NCBI RefSeq assembly: GCF_041956535.1
Contig: NW_027192200.1
Location: 46,042-110,041 of the forward strand
Source of the DNA: Calcarisporiella thermophila CBS 279.70
Taxonomy: Eukaryota; Calcarisporiellomycota
Length of the DNA stretch: 64,000 bases
Direction: 5' to 3'
Shown: piece by piece, positions 47,599 through 58,530 of the stretch
How positions within the stretch are numbered: position 1 is the first letter of the stretch
How the letters are laid out: the number at the start of each line of letters is the position of its first letter
Translations under genes and position numbers: made by a program
Notes under the pieces: generated by a model
The model's input: only the letters and a program-made list of their open reading frames with translations
Databases searched by the model: none
What the model was told of the DNA's origin: nothing

Positions 47599-48870
47599 TT
47601 AGGAGGAGGTGGAGGTGGAGGTGTTGTTCACTGTGCCACCGGAACCTTTGGTCTTTGCGACTGCCTTGGCGCCAGCAGTCTTCGCCTCGGCGGGCTTGGT
47701 CGCTTCCTTCACGGCGGGACTCTTGGAGGCGGTCTTGGTGCTGGCGGACTTAGTCGCCTCCTTCCCTGCAGGACTTTTGGGGGTGGTCTTCGTGTCCGCC
47801 TTGACCGCCGCACTCTCCCCCTTTGCAGTGGAGCTTGCACTGGCCTTAGCCTTAGGGGTTGTCGAAGTGCTCTTGCTCTTGGGGGTCTTTTTCTTTGGAG
47901 CCGCTGCCGACTTGGCCTTGGCGCCTCCCTTTTTCCCCTTGCTGGCGGCGACTTGATTTGCGGCGCGAGCCAGCATCATATCGAACACCCCATCTGCAAT
48001 CTTGTTGCCGAACCGCTCCATTTCCTTGTCACTCATATTGTGTTCTTTGGCGTACTCCTTTGCAACCCGAAGCCCTGCCTCTCGCCCCGCCTTTTGCGCC
48101 TGCTCGAACCGCTCTTTCACACTGGGAGCAGAGGACTTCGATGACGAGGGCGTTGTGGAAGACTTGGCGTTACTGGCTTGCTCCCCGGCTTTACGCTGGG
48201 CAAACGAGGTCGCGTCCGCGCCCTTGAAGCTGGAGGCGGTCAACGCGCCTCCCTTTGCGCCGGCATTGTCTACACTGCCGCCCGAGACTCGGTTAATGGT
48301 GGGGACAAATGCGCTCGATCCCGACCCCCCAAATGAGTTCATGGCGAGCTCGGCCGCTTTCCCGATGGCGCTCCCAATCGACTTGCCGATATTCTCTCCC
48401 TTTGCAGAGTCCATTCCGGGGATAAAGTTCCCGGCAATGGCCCCAAGGAGGCCGCCTCCAGTAGATGCCAAGTCCTGAGCGGGACTGGTGGCAGTAGCAC
48501 CGCCCCCTCCGCCGCCACCGGCATCCTTGTCTTTGCTCCCGCTGCCTGCCCCAAATATGGTGGCAACTCCGTCGATAATCCCGCCGATGTCCACGCCGCC
48601 CCCTCCGCCCTCTCCACCACCACCGCCGTTGAGGGAAAATCCTTTAGGCCCTCCAAGGCCCATTCCGCCCATGCCCATGCCCATGCCCATGCCCAACATC
48701 CCCATTAGGGGCTTGAACATCGAGCTCATGCCAAACAATCCAAACTGCCGTTTGTCAAGCGCCACCTCGTGCTCCGCGGAATAGGGGCTGGCCTTATCGA
48801 GGGAGGCGACCGGCAGCGCATTGGTTCCAGCCACGGCGGCTAGTAGGACCACAGGTAGAACTCTAACCAT
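47599..48870 (-). CDS. Secreted Gly/Met-rich protein with Lys/Ala/Ser/Thr-rich tail
   Basis: A single-exon ORF of 423 residues. The signal peptide (MVRVLPVVLLAAVAGTNA) is followed by a short pro-region ending LDKR at 38-41, a Kex2-type site that would leave an N-terminal Gln. The mature start QFGLFGMSSMFKPLMGMLGM is hydrophobic and runs into GMGMGMGMGGMGLGG. Gly-rich stretches follow to about 130, then a region with GLLGAIAGNFIPGMDSAKG and a helical block at about 265-315 (VKERFEQAQKAGREAGLRVA). The last 110 residues are Lys/Ala/Ser/Thr/Pro repeats (KSPAVKEATK, KSPAGKEATK) resembling histone H1 tails. I do not recognise the family. An extracellular structural or nucleic-acid/polyanion-binding role would be inference only. 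Confidence 0.8.
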   Translation of the reverse strand: MVRVLPVVLLAAVAGTNALPVASLDKASPYSAEHEVALDKRQFGLFGMSSMFKPLMGMLGMGMGMGMGGMGLGGPKGFSLNGGGGGEGGGGGVDIGGIIDGVATIFGAGSGSKDKDAGGGGGGGATATSPAQDLASTGGGLLGAIAGNFIPGMDSAKGENIGKSIGSAIGKAAELAMNSFGGSGSSAFVPTINRVSGGSVDNAGAKGGALTASSFKGADATSFAQRKAGEQASNAKSSTTPSSSKSSAPSVKERFEQAQKAGREAGLRVAKEYAKEHNMSDKEMERFGNKIADGVFDMMLARAANQVAASKGKKGGAKAKSAAAPKKKTPKSKSTSTTPKAKASASSTAKGESAAVKADTKTTPKSPAGKEATKSASTKTASKSPAVKEATKPAEAKTAGAKAVAKTKGSGGTVNNTSTSTSS

Positions 48871-51207
48871 TGGCTATTCAATGAGGTTGGTAGCCGTACT
48901 TGGAATTAATCAAAGAGAGGGAGAGAAGAGCGTGGAGAAAAGTTCAACTTGGAATAAATAGGCTAGTCGTTAGAGGGGAGGAAGGAAGGGTGTAAAGCTC
49001 TGGAAAGATGAAGCGAAAGAATGGATCCAGCCGTTCAATTTCACAATTGTTCAAATGCAATGAATGAAGTAAAAAATAGGGAGAGGACAGCCTTTCCCAA
49101 CCTCAGTTTAGTTATTTATACCAGTCCCTACCGGTTAACGTGGCATTGAACATGAAGAAAAAACAATATTCCAGCGTGGGACTTGTAGTGTCCAGTGTTC
49201 GAAAAAAAGGTGCTCGCGGCTGCTATTTGTCGCGTCAGCGAGAATCCCGTCTACACGGGCGAAATATCACCACTCTTGTGCACATCGAGTCAAGAATCTT
49301 CTATTCACGAACCTCTGCTCGTGGCCGTAGAGGGCTCCTAGGGCAGCCGATACATTGGGGATCCGAGAGATTTGCCCCAGCTTTTTCTTGGATTCGCAAG
49401 GGGCTTTTTCTCTACTTACTAGGAATTGCGAGAGATTTTTAAGGCTAGTGTTTCACATGAATTTATTAATTTCGGTAGACTTCCCTGCCAGAATTCTTGC
49501 GGTGATGCGAATTGGCCAGAGCCTATTTTCTCAGAACTCCTCTTGCTTAAGAGCGAGTTGTTACTGAAATCTTAAGACGACTTGGATCTCGGGCTCCGAA
49601 AGCAGTCTGCAAAATAGGATGAAAATGTTGTAAGAGTCGAGACCTAATAAAAGTTGCCCCCGTAGACGATCCATCCTCCTCCACCTCAATCATTGGTACT
49701 TCTTTTGCTTGTACTGACTTCGAAGAACCGTAGATCGGATACTCTAAAATCCCCCACAAGAGGCTCTTATAGCCTCTGAATGCACCCTGTTCATAAAGGA
49801 AAGCTTCAGCCCCTCCCTCTGACGCTAGCCAAGCAAGCCGCTTGGGATCCCAAGGTTGCACTCGGTAACACCTCTAGCCCACTCAGGATATACGATTATT
49901 CCGTAGCTCAAGTGACGATGAGGTAGGTGAATGGGATAGAATTGAAGAGGACCGTGGCTGTATGCATTGCATGCTAATTATTGACTTGCTTAATTGCGCT
50001 TCTCGGTATTAAACTATTTCCCTGTATCCGGACTCTCGGAAAATGAGATCATGCCTTTTTTCCTCCAATTGAAATATTAAGGGACTGTTTGATGACGTGT
50101 TCATTTCATTTAGACTGTGTGAAGGAGAGTTGGATGCAAAAGGAAATTTTTCTAATTAGCCGATGCACAACGGAATCGGGCCATCGTAATCATAGCGAAA
50201 ATGCATAATGACAAATTCTCGTGAAAAAAATATAGCTGGATAGAATAGAGACATAAAGTGACAACGACCCATTGATCGGTACCCTTGAACATTCGAAGAG
50301 TTAAGCGTCTGGAAGTCTCCCTCAGTTGTCTTAATTCCTTGTGCTAATCCAGCCCCGTCTATTTGCATGGGTTGAAGATTTCTAACTCTAACTCTGATTA
50401 TATGTGATTTTATCACATAGAACCTCGTCGAATGATTCAACAGGGAGAGAACCTTCATGAGCTCTGGATGAACCTTGATTTCTTTTGCGGTCTCATCTGA
50501 ACCCAACTGCAATAAGCACGAAGTTTTGAGGACTAAATCATTCCACACCGATGGCCTCATCCGTGAACATGAACACTGCTAACTCTGATATAGGCAAGCA
50601 TTCGTTTCGGCACCAAACAGTCAATGTTCGTTATATAGGTAATACAGCAAGAAGGTGAAAAAAAAACAAAGTCAATTGCATGGGTGCCCTCGGCCAAATT
50701 CAATGGTCCATTCGGTAAAACAATGTTATACATTGCATCGTATTCACCCCAAGCTAAAAAGAGATTATATTAAGGCGGAAAAGGTTTTTCGTGATTGGAA
50801 ATTTAAAAGGGGTAAAAGTTTTACACTACTTAAACTTGCAACGACATTCTCAGCCATCACAGATATGGATATCACCAACCTAACGAGGGAAGTTAATTGG
50901 CACACCCTCTGTGAGCTTGTCCATGAGGACGCAGAGTGTGGATGGATTTGTCATCACTGCTGGAAATAAAGATTAACTATGGAAAGAAAGAATGCTAACA
51001 TGGCTGCGCATGGCAAAGGCACACCAAGCAGGATTCATCATCGTCTCTCCTAGACTGCCTTATTATAACTAGTTTGATATGTACACGATGATTCATGAAC
51101 TTTTTGAAGAATGGGCAAGATTTAAACTCAGCAAAATTTCCTTCTCAAGGGAATATAAAAGGCCAGCACCCTAATATCAAAATCCTCACTCCTCGAATAG
51201 ATCCAAA
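48871..51207. other. 2.3 kb intergenic region
   Basis: It lies between the secreted Gly-rich gene (-) and the aldo-keto reductase (+). Frames at 49547-49861 (-), 50156-50560 (-) and 50655-50969 (+) reach 104-134 codons. Those checked start with non-ATG codons, and none shows a motif. The promoter of the reductase is at its right end. Confidence 0.45.
51154..51160 (+). promoter_or_regulatory. TATA box of the aldo-keto reductase
   Basis: TATAAAA within GAATATAAAAGG lies 48 bp upstream of the ATG at 51208. It is the only strong TATA element in this flank. Confidence 0.55.
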
Positions 51208-52566
51208 ATGTTGTATCGTAGACTCGGCAATTCTGGCCTAAAGGTTTCTGTTCTCTCACTGGGAAGCTGGCTGAGCTACGGAATGAAAGCTAATCAGGGT
51301 ACTCTACTATCTTCATCGATGTAAAGGCATAATCTCATTCCTAAATGTGCCGCCATATGCGATCTATTCTATTAGAGACTTGTATCGAGTGCCTGAAAAC
51401 GGCTTACGAAAATGGTGTGAATTTTTTCGACACTGCAGAGGTAACTTTTGCGCCTCCGCGGCTCCTTTTTTCCATCATGACTACAATGGTGATCATTTTT
51501 TGCTTTTATTCGTGCTAGGCTTATGGAAGTAAGTACCAAGATGCACATCAGCCAAGTTCGCATCTCGAAATTAACTAGGCATCTCACAGATGGCGCCTCC
51601 GAGACTACTCTCGGCCATGCCTTGAAGAAGCTCAACTGGCCCCGGAACTCATATGTCCTCGCCACTAAAATCTTCTTTGGGGATGGCTCCTCTAAGGATC
51701 CAAATGCGCGCGGGCTATCGCGCAAGCATGTTATCGAGGGGCTGGATGCTTCCCTGAAGAGACTACAATTGGATTACGTGGACATTGTGTTTGCGCACCG
51801 CCCTGATCCAGAAGTGGGGATGGAGGAAATCGTCCGAGCCTTTGACCATGTCATCCATAAAGGAAAGGTACGTACGTTGACTTTGGGAAGGAAATCCAGT
51901 TAGGATGGAGAAAAAATCTTTTCCATTACAATAATTAGGCCTTTTACTGGGGCACGAGTGAGTGGAGCGCACAGCAAATTACCGAGGCTCGAGCTGTCGC
52001 TCAACGACTCGGACTAATGATGCCGGTGGTTGAGGTGAAGCTTATTTTTCAACATCAGGGGAGTGCGTAGGTTAACAAGCATTTTATTTTTGTTTGAGTA
52101 GCAATGTGAATATAATATGTTCAGCCGAGATAAAATGGAACGCGAATATGCCCCACTTTTTGCCTCGTCAGATGGGCTCGGGACGACGATTTGGTCACCT
52201 CTCTACTCGGGAATCCTCACAGGCAAATATTTGCAAGGCCTTCCATCGGATTCGCGTTTTGCCACTGAAAGCCTCCCGTTCATCCAAAACAAAAAGCACG
52301 AGCTCTTCGAGACGGAGCAAGGGGCAAAATTGCTCGAGAAGGTGAGTCGATTGCAAGGCGTTGCGGAGCAGGTTGGGTGCTCGCTGGCACAGCTGGCCAT
52401 CGCATGGTGTGTAAAAAATGAGAAAGTCTCGACCGTGCTTATGGGTGCTTCCAAGGCGGGGCAACTGCAGGAGAACATGCGCGCGCTAGAATTCGTGGAG
52501 AAATTGGATGGAAATATTATGCAGCTAATCGACAACATCCTTGGGAATAAGCCATCGGCGTTGTGA
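51208..52566 (+). CDS. Aldo-keto reductase (Kv-beta/YajO-like, AKR6-type)
   Basis: An NADPH-dependent oxidoreductase of the TIM-barrel AKR superfamily. Six exons, 51208-51298, 51376-51440, 51519-51528 (10 nt), 51590-51867, 51939-52034 and 52102-52566, give 334 residues. [20 protein letters not shown] opens the barrel. NFFDTAEAYGNG carries the catalytic Asp and Tyr, VLATKIFFG the Lys and DIVFAHRPD the His. [25 protein letters not shown]-like and [13 protein letters not shown] segments match the potassium-channel beta-subunit subgroup. The 10-nt exon encodes Ala-Tyr-Gly plus one base and joins to AT GGC to make the conserved YGNG. Introns are 77, 78, 61, 71 and 67 nt. The substrate is not predictable. 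Fungal members often reduce aldehydes or ketones. Confidence 0.94.
51519..51528 (+). other. 10-nt micro-exon of the aldo-keto reductase
   Basis: GCTTATGGAA sits between a CTAG acceptor and a GTAAGT donor. It encodes the catalytic Tyr of the DTAEAYG motif. Flanking introns are 78 and 61 nt. Confidence 0.85.
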
Positions 52567-52785
52567 CGTTTCGACGGGAACGGGCCCAGGGTACCAGCGC
52601 TGGCCTAAAGTAGCCACGCGGCAAACAACTAAAACAAGTGTGCAGATTTCTCATATTAGAGAATAAACAAAACTGTTTTTTATTATACATGTCATAAAGG
52701 AGAATGGCTTCTAAGCCTCGAATTTTAGGGTGAAAGTCGAATTTGGTTTGGATAATTTATAAATAGAAATAACAACAACAGATAT
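52567..52785. other. Convergent intergenic spacer
   Basis: 219 bp between the stops of the aldo-keto reductase (+) and ERCC1 (-). AATAAAC follows the reductase at about 52662. Confidence 0.5.
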
Positions 52786-54168
52786 CACGGTCTACTTTTT
52801 CGGCTTTTTGCGCGGATGGACCAAGAATGGTTGGTTAAATGCTTCAAGCAGCTTGCGTGCCTTGTGTTCGCCGAACCCGGGACAAAGCATGACCTCCTCT
52901 ACAGAGGCCGACATGATCTTTTTCAGCGACTAAGGTTGAGTTGAACCAAAAAAGAAGAATAAAATGTTAAACTCTGAAATGCAAGTGGTGTTTGGCTATT
53001 TTAGCTTACTCCAAAGGTTGAGGTCAGAGTGACCACGTCCGTCTTATTCACTGACCGAATTTGGGTTAGACAATCCGTCAGCTAAATACGTTGTAATTGG
53101 AAAAGAAAAAAATCAGTATTAAGGATGCCGAAAACCATTCCAAAAGCGGTGGATTACCTTGGAGAGGTAGTCGTCGTCCACCTTTTCTTTAATCATATCC
53201 GGTGGCTTATGCTCAAATGATTTCAGTGTCTCGATATAGCGGCCGACCTCTTCCTGGCTCCATGCCAGAATGATGGTCATATCATTATTGATGGCCAGCT
53301 TGGTCAGCTCTCTGATCGCTTCCTGATGGTTTTCAATATCCACCAGAATGAGAAGGATACGCAAGAGATAAGCATGGGTGAGCTTATCAAAGCGCTGATA
53401 TATGTACTCGGGGTGGAGGCGATGATAGCGCAGACTGAGAAAGAGCAAGCCTGAGGTTTGTCCCACTTGGTAATCAGCGAGAATGTCGCCGTATTCCCAG
53501 GGCACATTGCGAATGTGTTGTAGGACGGGATTACCTCTCTGGCAAATGATAATCAACATCAACTACCATGCACAAATTAACTTGATTAGTTAGGCTTACT
53601 TGGCAAGCGTTGACAATGACAGCATTAGTGCCAGCGCTTCTCTTCACTATCAACTTTGGTTGAGCTGGAGGTGTAGAATACGAGGATGAGGATGATGGAG
53701 TGTTGGGCTTGCTAATAGAGTTATTGCTTGAAGCACTATACGCGCCCGTCAATAAATTAATGAATGGAAAGACCAGATACAATAGAAAAAAAGCGGCAGA
53801 AAATTTACGCTGGAGGAGGTTGGTAGTGTGGAGTTTCTTTCAAGAAAGAGAATGCCTCTGCAAAGGTAGAAGTAGGAGGCGGATTTGATTTTGGAACCAC
53901 ATCAGATTGTTCTACCGCTTGCCCTGAGGATGAGGCAGATACAGGAGGTGTAGTGCCACCCGGTAGAGCAGTCGATGTTGCGGTAGAATCCAAGGTTGGA
54001 TCTGTCATAGGCACACATTGGAGTTAAATTGCTAAGCGGCTAACACTTCCATAGTATACCTGTCGAGTTCGACAACGATCCGGGCCTAAAATAAATTTTG
54101 CCGCGACCCTTACCGGGTTGAAGCTTTTTAGCCTCGATGTCCTTATAGGAAGGTGCGCGAAATGACAT
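52786..54168 (-). CDS. RAD10: DNA excision repair protein ERCC1/Rad10
   Basis: The non-catalytic partner of XPF/Rad1 in the structure-specific nuclease that cuts 5' of DNA lesions. Six exons, 54168-54060, 54001-53809, 53735-53600, 53538-53158, 53081-53010 and 52929-52786, give 344 residues. The N-terminal 120 residues are disordered. The central domain begins AGTNAVIVNACQRGNPVLQH and runs through VPWEYGDILADYQVGQTSG, LFLSLRYHRLHPEYIYQR, RILLILVDIENHQEAIREL and TIILAWSQEEVGRYIETLK, typical of ERCC1. The tail is a double helix-hairpin-helix (LTQIRSVNKTDVVTLTSTFG, ASVEEVMLCPGFGEHKARKL). Exon 1 (MSFRAPSYKDIEAKKLQPGK and following) is less certain. An in-frame ATG at 54008 would give a 36-residue shorter protein. 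Introns are 58-80 nt. Confidence 0.92.
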
Positions 54169-54557
54169 GTCAACTCCTAGTGGCAAACTCGAAATGATCA
54201 AGGAGCTTGTATATCACCCAATTTTCCAAGCCACCCGTCGTTCGAGCCGGCGAAATTTTTTACTCTCAAATAGTGACGATGGATGAATAATCTGGTATAG
54301 TATATTTCTTTTTAGAATATAAAATATTTTGAAAAAAAAAAGAGAGTAGGCAAGAAAATAAAAAGGAAACGACAAAATAAAAAATAAAATAAAGAAACGA
54401 AAGCAATGACTATTTTTTTAGCTATCTGATTTGTTACCCTATCCACTAAACCCTCCGGCACTATTAAAAAACAACAGAATATTGAAGCTCATCTTCCCGT
54501 GACACATAATTAACTTGGAACTTGATTGAATTTGATGAATCCGGTTTTGTATCGGCC
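54169..54557. other. Intergenic region
   Basis: 389 bp between the ERCC1 start and the G-beta stop, same strand. It is A-rich (54330-54400). No gene is supported. Confidence 0.5.
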
Positions 54558-55752
54558 CTAGGCCCACACCTAGCAAAAAAGAGAAAAACGAATTAGTGTA
54601 CTCTCGTGTACAAGAAAGCGGCCCAATTTACCCTAAGTGTGCTATCCCAGCTGCCAGTGCACAACGCCATCCCGTCTGTTGCCACGCCCAAGCAACTCAC
54701 GCGGTTCTCGTGGCCCTGCAGCACACCGACTCGGTCGCCACGCAGAGTATCCCATACGTTGCAGTCGAAGTTGTCGTATCCTGCAAAGAGTAACCGCCCG
54801 CTCACGGAAAACGCAACACTAGTTATTCCGCACATGATGCTCTCGTGAGTGTACTGATTCAGTTCGCGATCGGCACGCAAGTCGAAAAGTCGACACGAGG
54901 CGTCGTCAGAGCCAGTGCCGAATGCGTCGCCGTTGGGGAAGAATTGCACGGCGTTGATATCGGACTCGTGCCCACTGAAAGTCTGCACACACCGGGTGGT
55001 GCGGATATCCCACAGCTTGGCAGTGGTATCACATGCACCAGAAATGAAGACATTGGGATTGGACGGAGAGAGGGAAATGCTACATTTAGAAACAAGAGCG
55101 CAAATGATTAAGTCACCCTCAGATCCCCCTTTGTAGAGAATGCACATGCTGACACTCACCTCATGACATCCCCAGTATGGTCCGTAAACTCCTCCATCTT
55201 GACGCCATTCTCAATATCCCAGAGCATGCAAGTCATGTCTCCTGAACTCGTCACCATCTGCCGGTCATCAATAAATCTACAGCAGCTCAAGTAGCCGGTA
55301 TGGGCCGCAAGCTCGCGCACTGGGCGCGACGGCTGTGCATCCTTGCCACGCAGATTGTACACCGAACAAATGTTGTCCAATCCACCACAGGCTACAAAAT
55401 TTCCAGACGGCGCATAGGCACACGTCATCACCCAGCTGGATCGGAGCGGGATGGCGTGGATTTTGTTGGTCGTGTAGGCATCCCAGATAATAAGCTTGCC
55501 ATCCTGGGATGCAGACACAAGGTGACGACGATCGGTGCCCCAATGCATGGCGTAAATTTTGGCGAGATGGCCCTTCAGAATACGGCGGGTCTTCATCGCT
55601 AGGCGGGGGAGGGGCGTGATGTTGGCCGCCTGAGCACGGAGAGTAGTGTCCGCGAGGGCCTCCTTTTTGGCACGGATTTTCTCTTTCAGGCCTTCCGCTT
55701 CCTGTCGCGCAGCCGCAATCCTTTCTGCGAGATTGTTCGTTTCAATCGCCAT
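54558..55752 (-). CDS. Heterotrimeric G-protein beta subunit
   Basis: Forms a dimer with a G-gamma subunit and couples receptors to downstream kinases. Exons 55752-55160, 55079-54632 and 54569-54558 give 350 residues. An N-terminal coiled coil ([20 protein letters not shown]) binds gamma. Seven WD repeats follow, with [57 protein letters not shown] and [14 protein letters not shown], all nearly invariant in G-beta. The protein ends [11 protein letters not shown]. The last exon is 12 nt and supplies only Val-Trp-Ala-stop. Introns are 80 and 62 nt. No gamma subunit is visible nearby. A candidate receptor gene lies about 8 kb downstream. Confidence 0.97.
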
Positions 55753-56728
55753 GGTGTCGATGAGTAGGCGCTGGTTGTTGGATAAGAGAAAAGGGTGGGG
55801 GAGAAAAAAGTGGGATTGGAAATGGGAATGCGATTAGATTAAATATAATGATGGCTTTAAAGAACTAAAACAAAGGAATTGGTGAGGAGCATTCAACGCA
55901 ACCAGTGCCTGTATGCCTAGAACACACAAGATGAATTTCGATGGAATGAGAGAAGCAGACAATCCGCAACGACTACAACAAAAAATTTTTAGTCTCGAAC
56001 CCTTGAGAGGAAGATAGAGAACAGGTTCTCGCTCAAAAAATCTCGGTATCTCTCAACTCTATTTGAAAATCAGTGTGCATGAGCAAATTGGTCTTAAAGT
56101 TGTGTTTGGGCCGTTCTCTAGCGATATCTTGCTTCCGCGCAGAACGCACCTCCATCTTCCTTCACGCCTCGCATTATCTGTCGGGAAATGTGAGGCAAGG
56201 ATCGACTCTCCTATAGAATGGCACCCATCGGGTGAATGACTAGTTTCAAAGCCATTTCGCCTTCAAGAATTACCATTCGGTGACCAGCTTTCATAATTGA
56301 GAATAAGAGAGAAAAAAAAAATGCAATAGCCATCGCATATGTACGACACTCAATGGTTCATTGTTGAGCAGGCCGAGTTGACTTGTTGAAAAGATGGATT
56401 GACATGCGCCATGGATTGAAACCCTTTATTCTTTTTATGATCCAGTTTAGATACTGTACATCATTGCGATGGGGGTAAGTTTAAGGTCCAAAACCACCCA
56501 TGAATAGTGCAATACTGCTTTTAATGAAAGCATTCTGCTCAGGGCAGGATGACGAATATAAATGTTCGCAAAAATCAATTTAATAGAGCATTATGCTGAT
56601 ATGAGCGTAAAATGCGAAGCAGAGAGAAAAAATAGTGTAATATGCAGTTGCTCTTCTCTCAAGATATGCAACACATAAAAGGACCTCAATACTTTTGCCA
56701 TCAAGCATATTATATAATCCTGGCATTA
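55753..56728. other. Intergenic region, nothing recognised
   Basis: 976 bp between two minus-strand genes, A+T-rich. Nothing beyond short unsupported frames. Confidence 0.5.
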
Positions 56729-57709
56729 CTAAAGTCTGGAGTGGACAATAGGGCTCAATCCCGTCTGAGGCGATACGTTCAAAAGCCAAGGAATTGCCCC
56801 TCGGGACTTGACGCTAGTATAAACCTCGGGGGCCAGAGAATAGAATTGGTTGAAAAAGTGCCCACTTCCGGTCGAGTTCAGGAATATTTCTCCAGCGTAG
56901 TTGGGCCTATAGCCAAACGCTAAGACCCCCAATTCGGCTACCGCATCCCGTTCGTTGACGTAGTGTTCAATGACGGGGATGGTATTATCGGGATTCCGGA
57001 AATCATCTGCGGCGCTAGCGAAGGTGCAGACGCGCAGCTTTTTGAGCAACTTCTTTTTATGAAGGCCATGAGGATTCTTATACAACAAATCGACCACTAA
57101 GCTGGCGATGATACCGCCTTGAGAATGGGCAATTAGCACGATGTCGTCCACCTTATCATTGATCAAATCATGATAAATCACATTGGCGGCCGTCTTTACG
57201 GCGTCTGTGTTGATATCTAGATTTCTCTGGAGAATGCTTTCGAAAAGATCGCTGAAAAATCCATATGTCTTGTTATATATGCCCTGGACTGGGCGGCGGA
57301 ACTGACTTTCCAATCTTTGGCAGTTATTGGCTAGCCCATGCTCGTCGGTGCAGATGCCATTGATGAAATACCATTTTTCATTCGGAAAAGCTGCGGCGAG
57401 CGCCTCGTTGCCTGGATAGCTGACTGCCATGCGGGGTACTCTGAAGATGTTCATGGCCAACATATCTGCTGCATTGATAGGCAACACAAGGGGAGTTGCC
57501 GCAGTTAGAATTACCTGCTTGATGACACTAACAATGTTTTCAGAATTGAAGGCAAACGCTTCGTCGTTCTTCCCGGCATTGAATGGAGACTCAATAAGGC
57601 GAAGCATTCCAGATACAAATTCCGGCAGATTGGCCCCTATCAAGGACGCATCGCGGGTCAAGCTTGCATACAAGGTTCGTTGTCGGCGAAGCACATTCTC
57701 TAGATCCAT
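56729..57709 (-). CDS. Alpha/beta hydrolase, lipase-like
   Basis: A single-exon ORF of 326 residues from ATG 57709. The nucleophile elbow VLIAHSQGG places Ser196. NERDAVAELG (Asp255) and STGSGHFFNQFY (His284) have the right spacing to complete the triad. Upstream, WYFINGICTDEHGL and RPVQGIYNKTYGFFSDLFES form a conserved block of a fungal hydrolase group that I recognise by pattern but whose substrate is not established to my knowledge. No signal peptide or membrane helix is clear, so it is probably intracellular. It lies next to the assembly gap. Confidence 0.85.
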   Translation of the reverse strand: MDLENVLRRQRTLYASLTRDASLIGANLPEFVSGMLRLIESPFNAGKNDEAFAFNSENIVSVIKQVILTAATPLVLPINAADMLAMNIFRVPRMAVSYPGNEALAAAFPNEKWYFINGICTDEHGLANNCQRLESQFRRPVQGIYNKTYGFFSDLFESILQRNLDINTDAVKTAANVIYHDLINDKVDDIVLIAHSQGGIIASLVVDLLYKNPHGLHKKKLLKKLRVCTFASAADDFRNPDNTIPVIEHYVNERDAVAELGVLAFGYRPNYAGEIFLNSTGSGHFFNQFYSLAPEVYTSVKSRGAIPWLLNVSPQTGLSPIVHSRL

Positions 57710-57848
57710 TCTGTCGAATTCTGAAATTTAGTCTGGGCTTGATATTTGACGGAAGAGCTGACAACGCGTTGATCTAGGCTTTCACAAAAGTGAGTTGCTA
57801 CTTGTGTATCGTGCCTCCAGTCCTACATCCTATTTATATCGTTGAAAA

Positions 57849-58530
57849 NNNNNNNNNNNNNNNNNNNNNNNNNNNNNNNNNNNNNNNNNNNNNNNNNNNN
57901 NNNNNNNNNNNNNNNNNNNNNNNNNNNNNNNNNNNNNNNNNNNNNNNNNNNNNNNNNNNNNNNNNNNNNNNNNNNNNNNNNNNNNNNNNNNNNNNNNNNN
58001 NNNNNNNNNNNNNNNNNNNNNNNNNNNNNNNNNNNNNNNNNNNNNNNNNNNNNNNNNNNNNNNNNNNNNNNNNNNNNNNNNNNNNNNNNNNNNNNNNNNN
58101 NNNNNNNNNNNNNNNNNNNNNNNNNNNNNNNNNNNNNNNNNNNNNNNNNNNNNNNNNNNNNNNNNNNNNNNNNNNNNNNNNNNNNNNNNNNNNNNNNNNN
58201 NNNNNNNNNNNNNNNNNNNNNNNNNNNNNNNNNNNNNNNNNNNNNNNNNNNNNNNNNNNNNNNNNNNNNNNNNNNNNNNNNNNNNNNNNNNNNNNNNNNN
58301 NNNNNNNNNNNNNNNNNNNNNNNNNNNNNNNNNNNNNNNNNNNNNNNNNNNNNNNNNNNNNNNNNNNNNNNNNNNNNNNNNNNNNNNNNNNNNNNNNNNN
58401 NNNNNNNNNNNNNNNNNNNNNNNNNNNNNNNNNNNNNNNNNNNNNNNNNNNNNNNNNNNNNNNNNNNNNNNNNNNNNNNNNNNNNNNNNNNNNNNNNNNN
58501 NNNNNNNNNNNNNNNNNNNNNNNNNNNNNN
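57849..58530. other. Assembly gap (682 N)
   Basis: A continuous run of N. Open frames reported through it are artefacts. The true distance and content are unknown. Confidence 0.99.

Noticed and set aside
50655-50969. 104-codon plus-strand frame
   Set aside because: Non-ATG start and no family pattern, though the text looks fairly protein-like.
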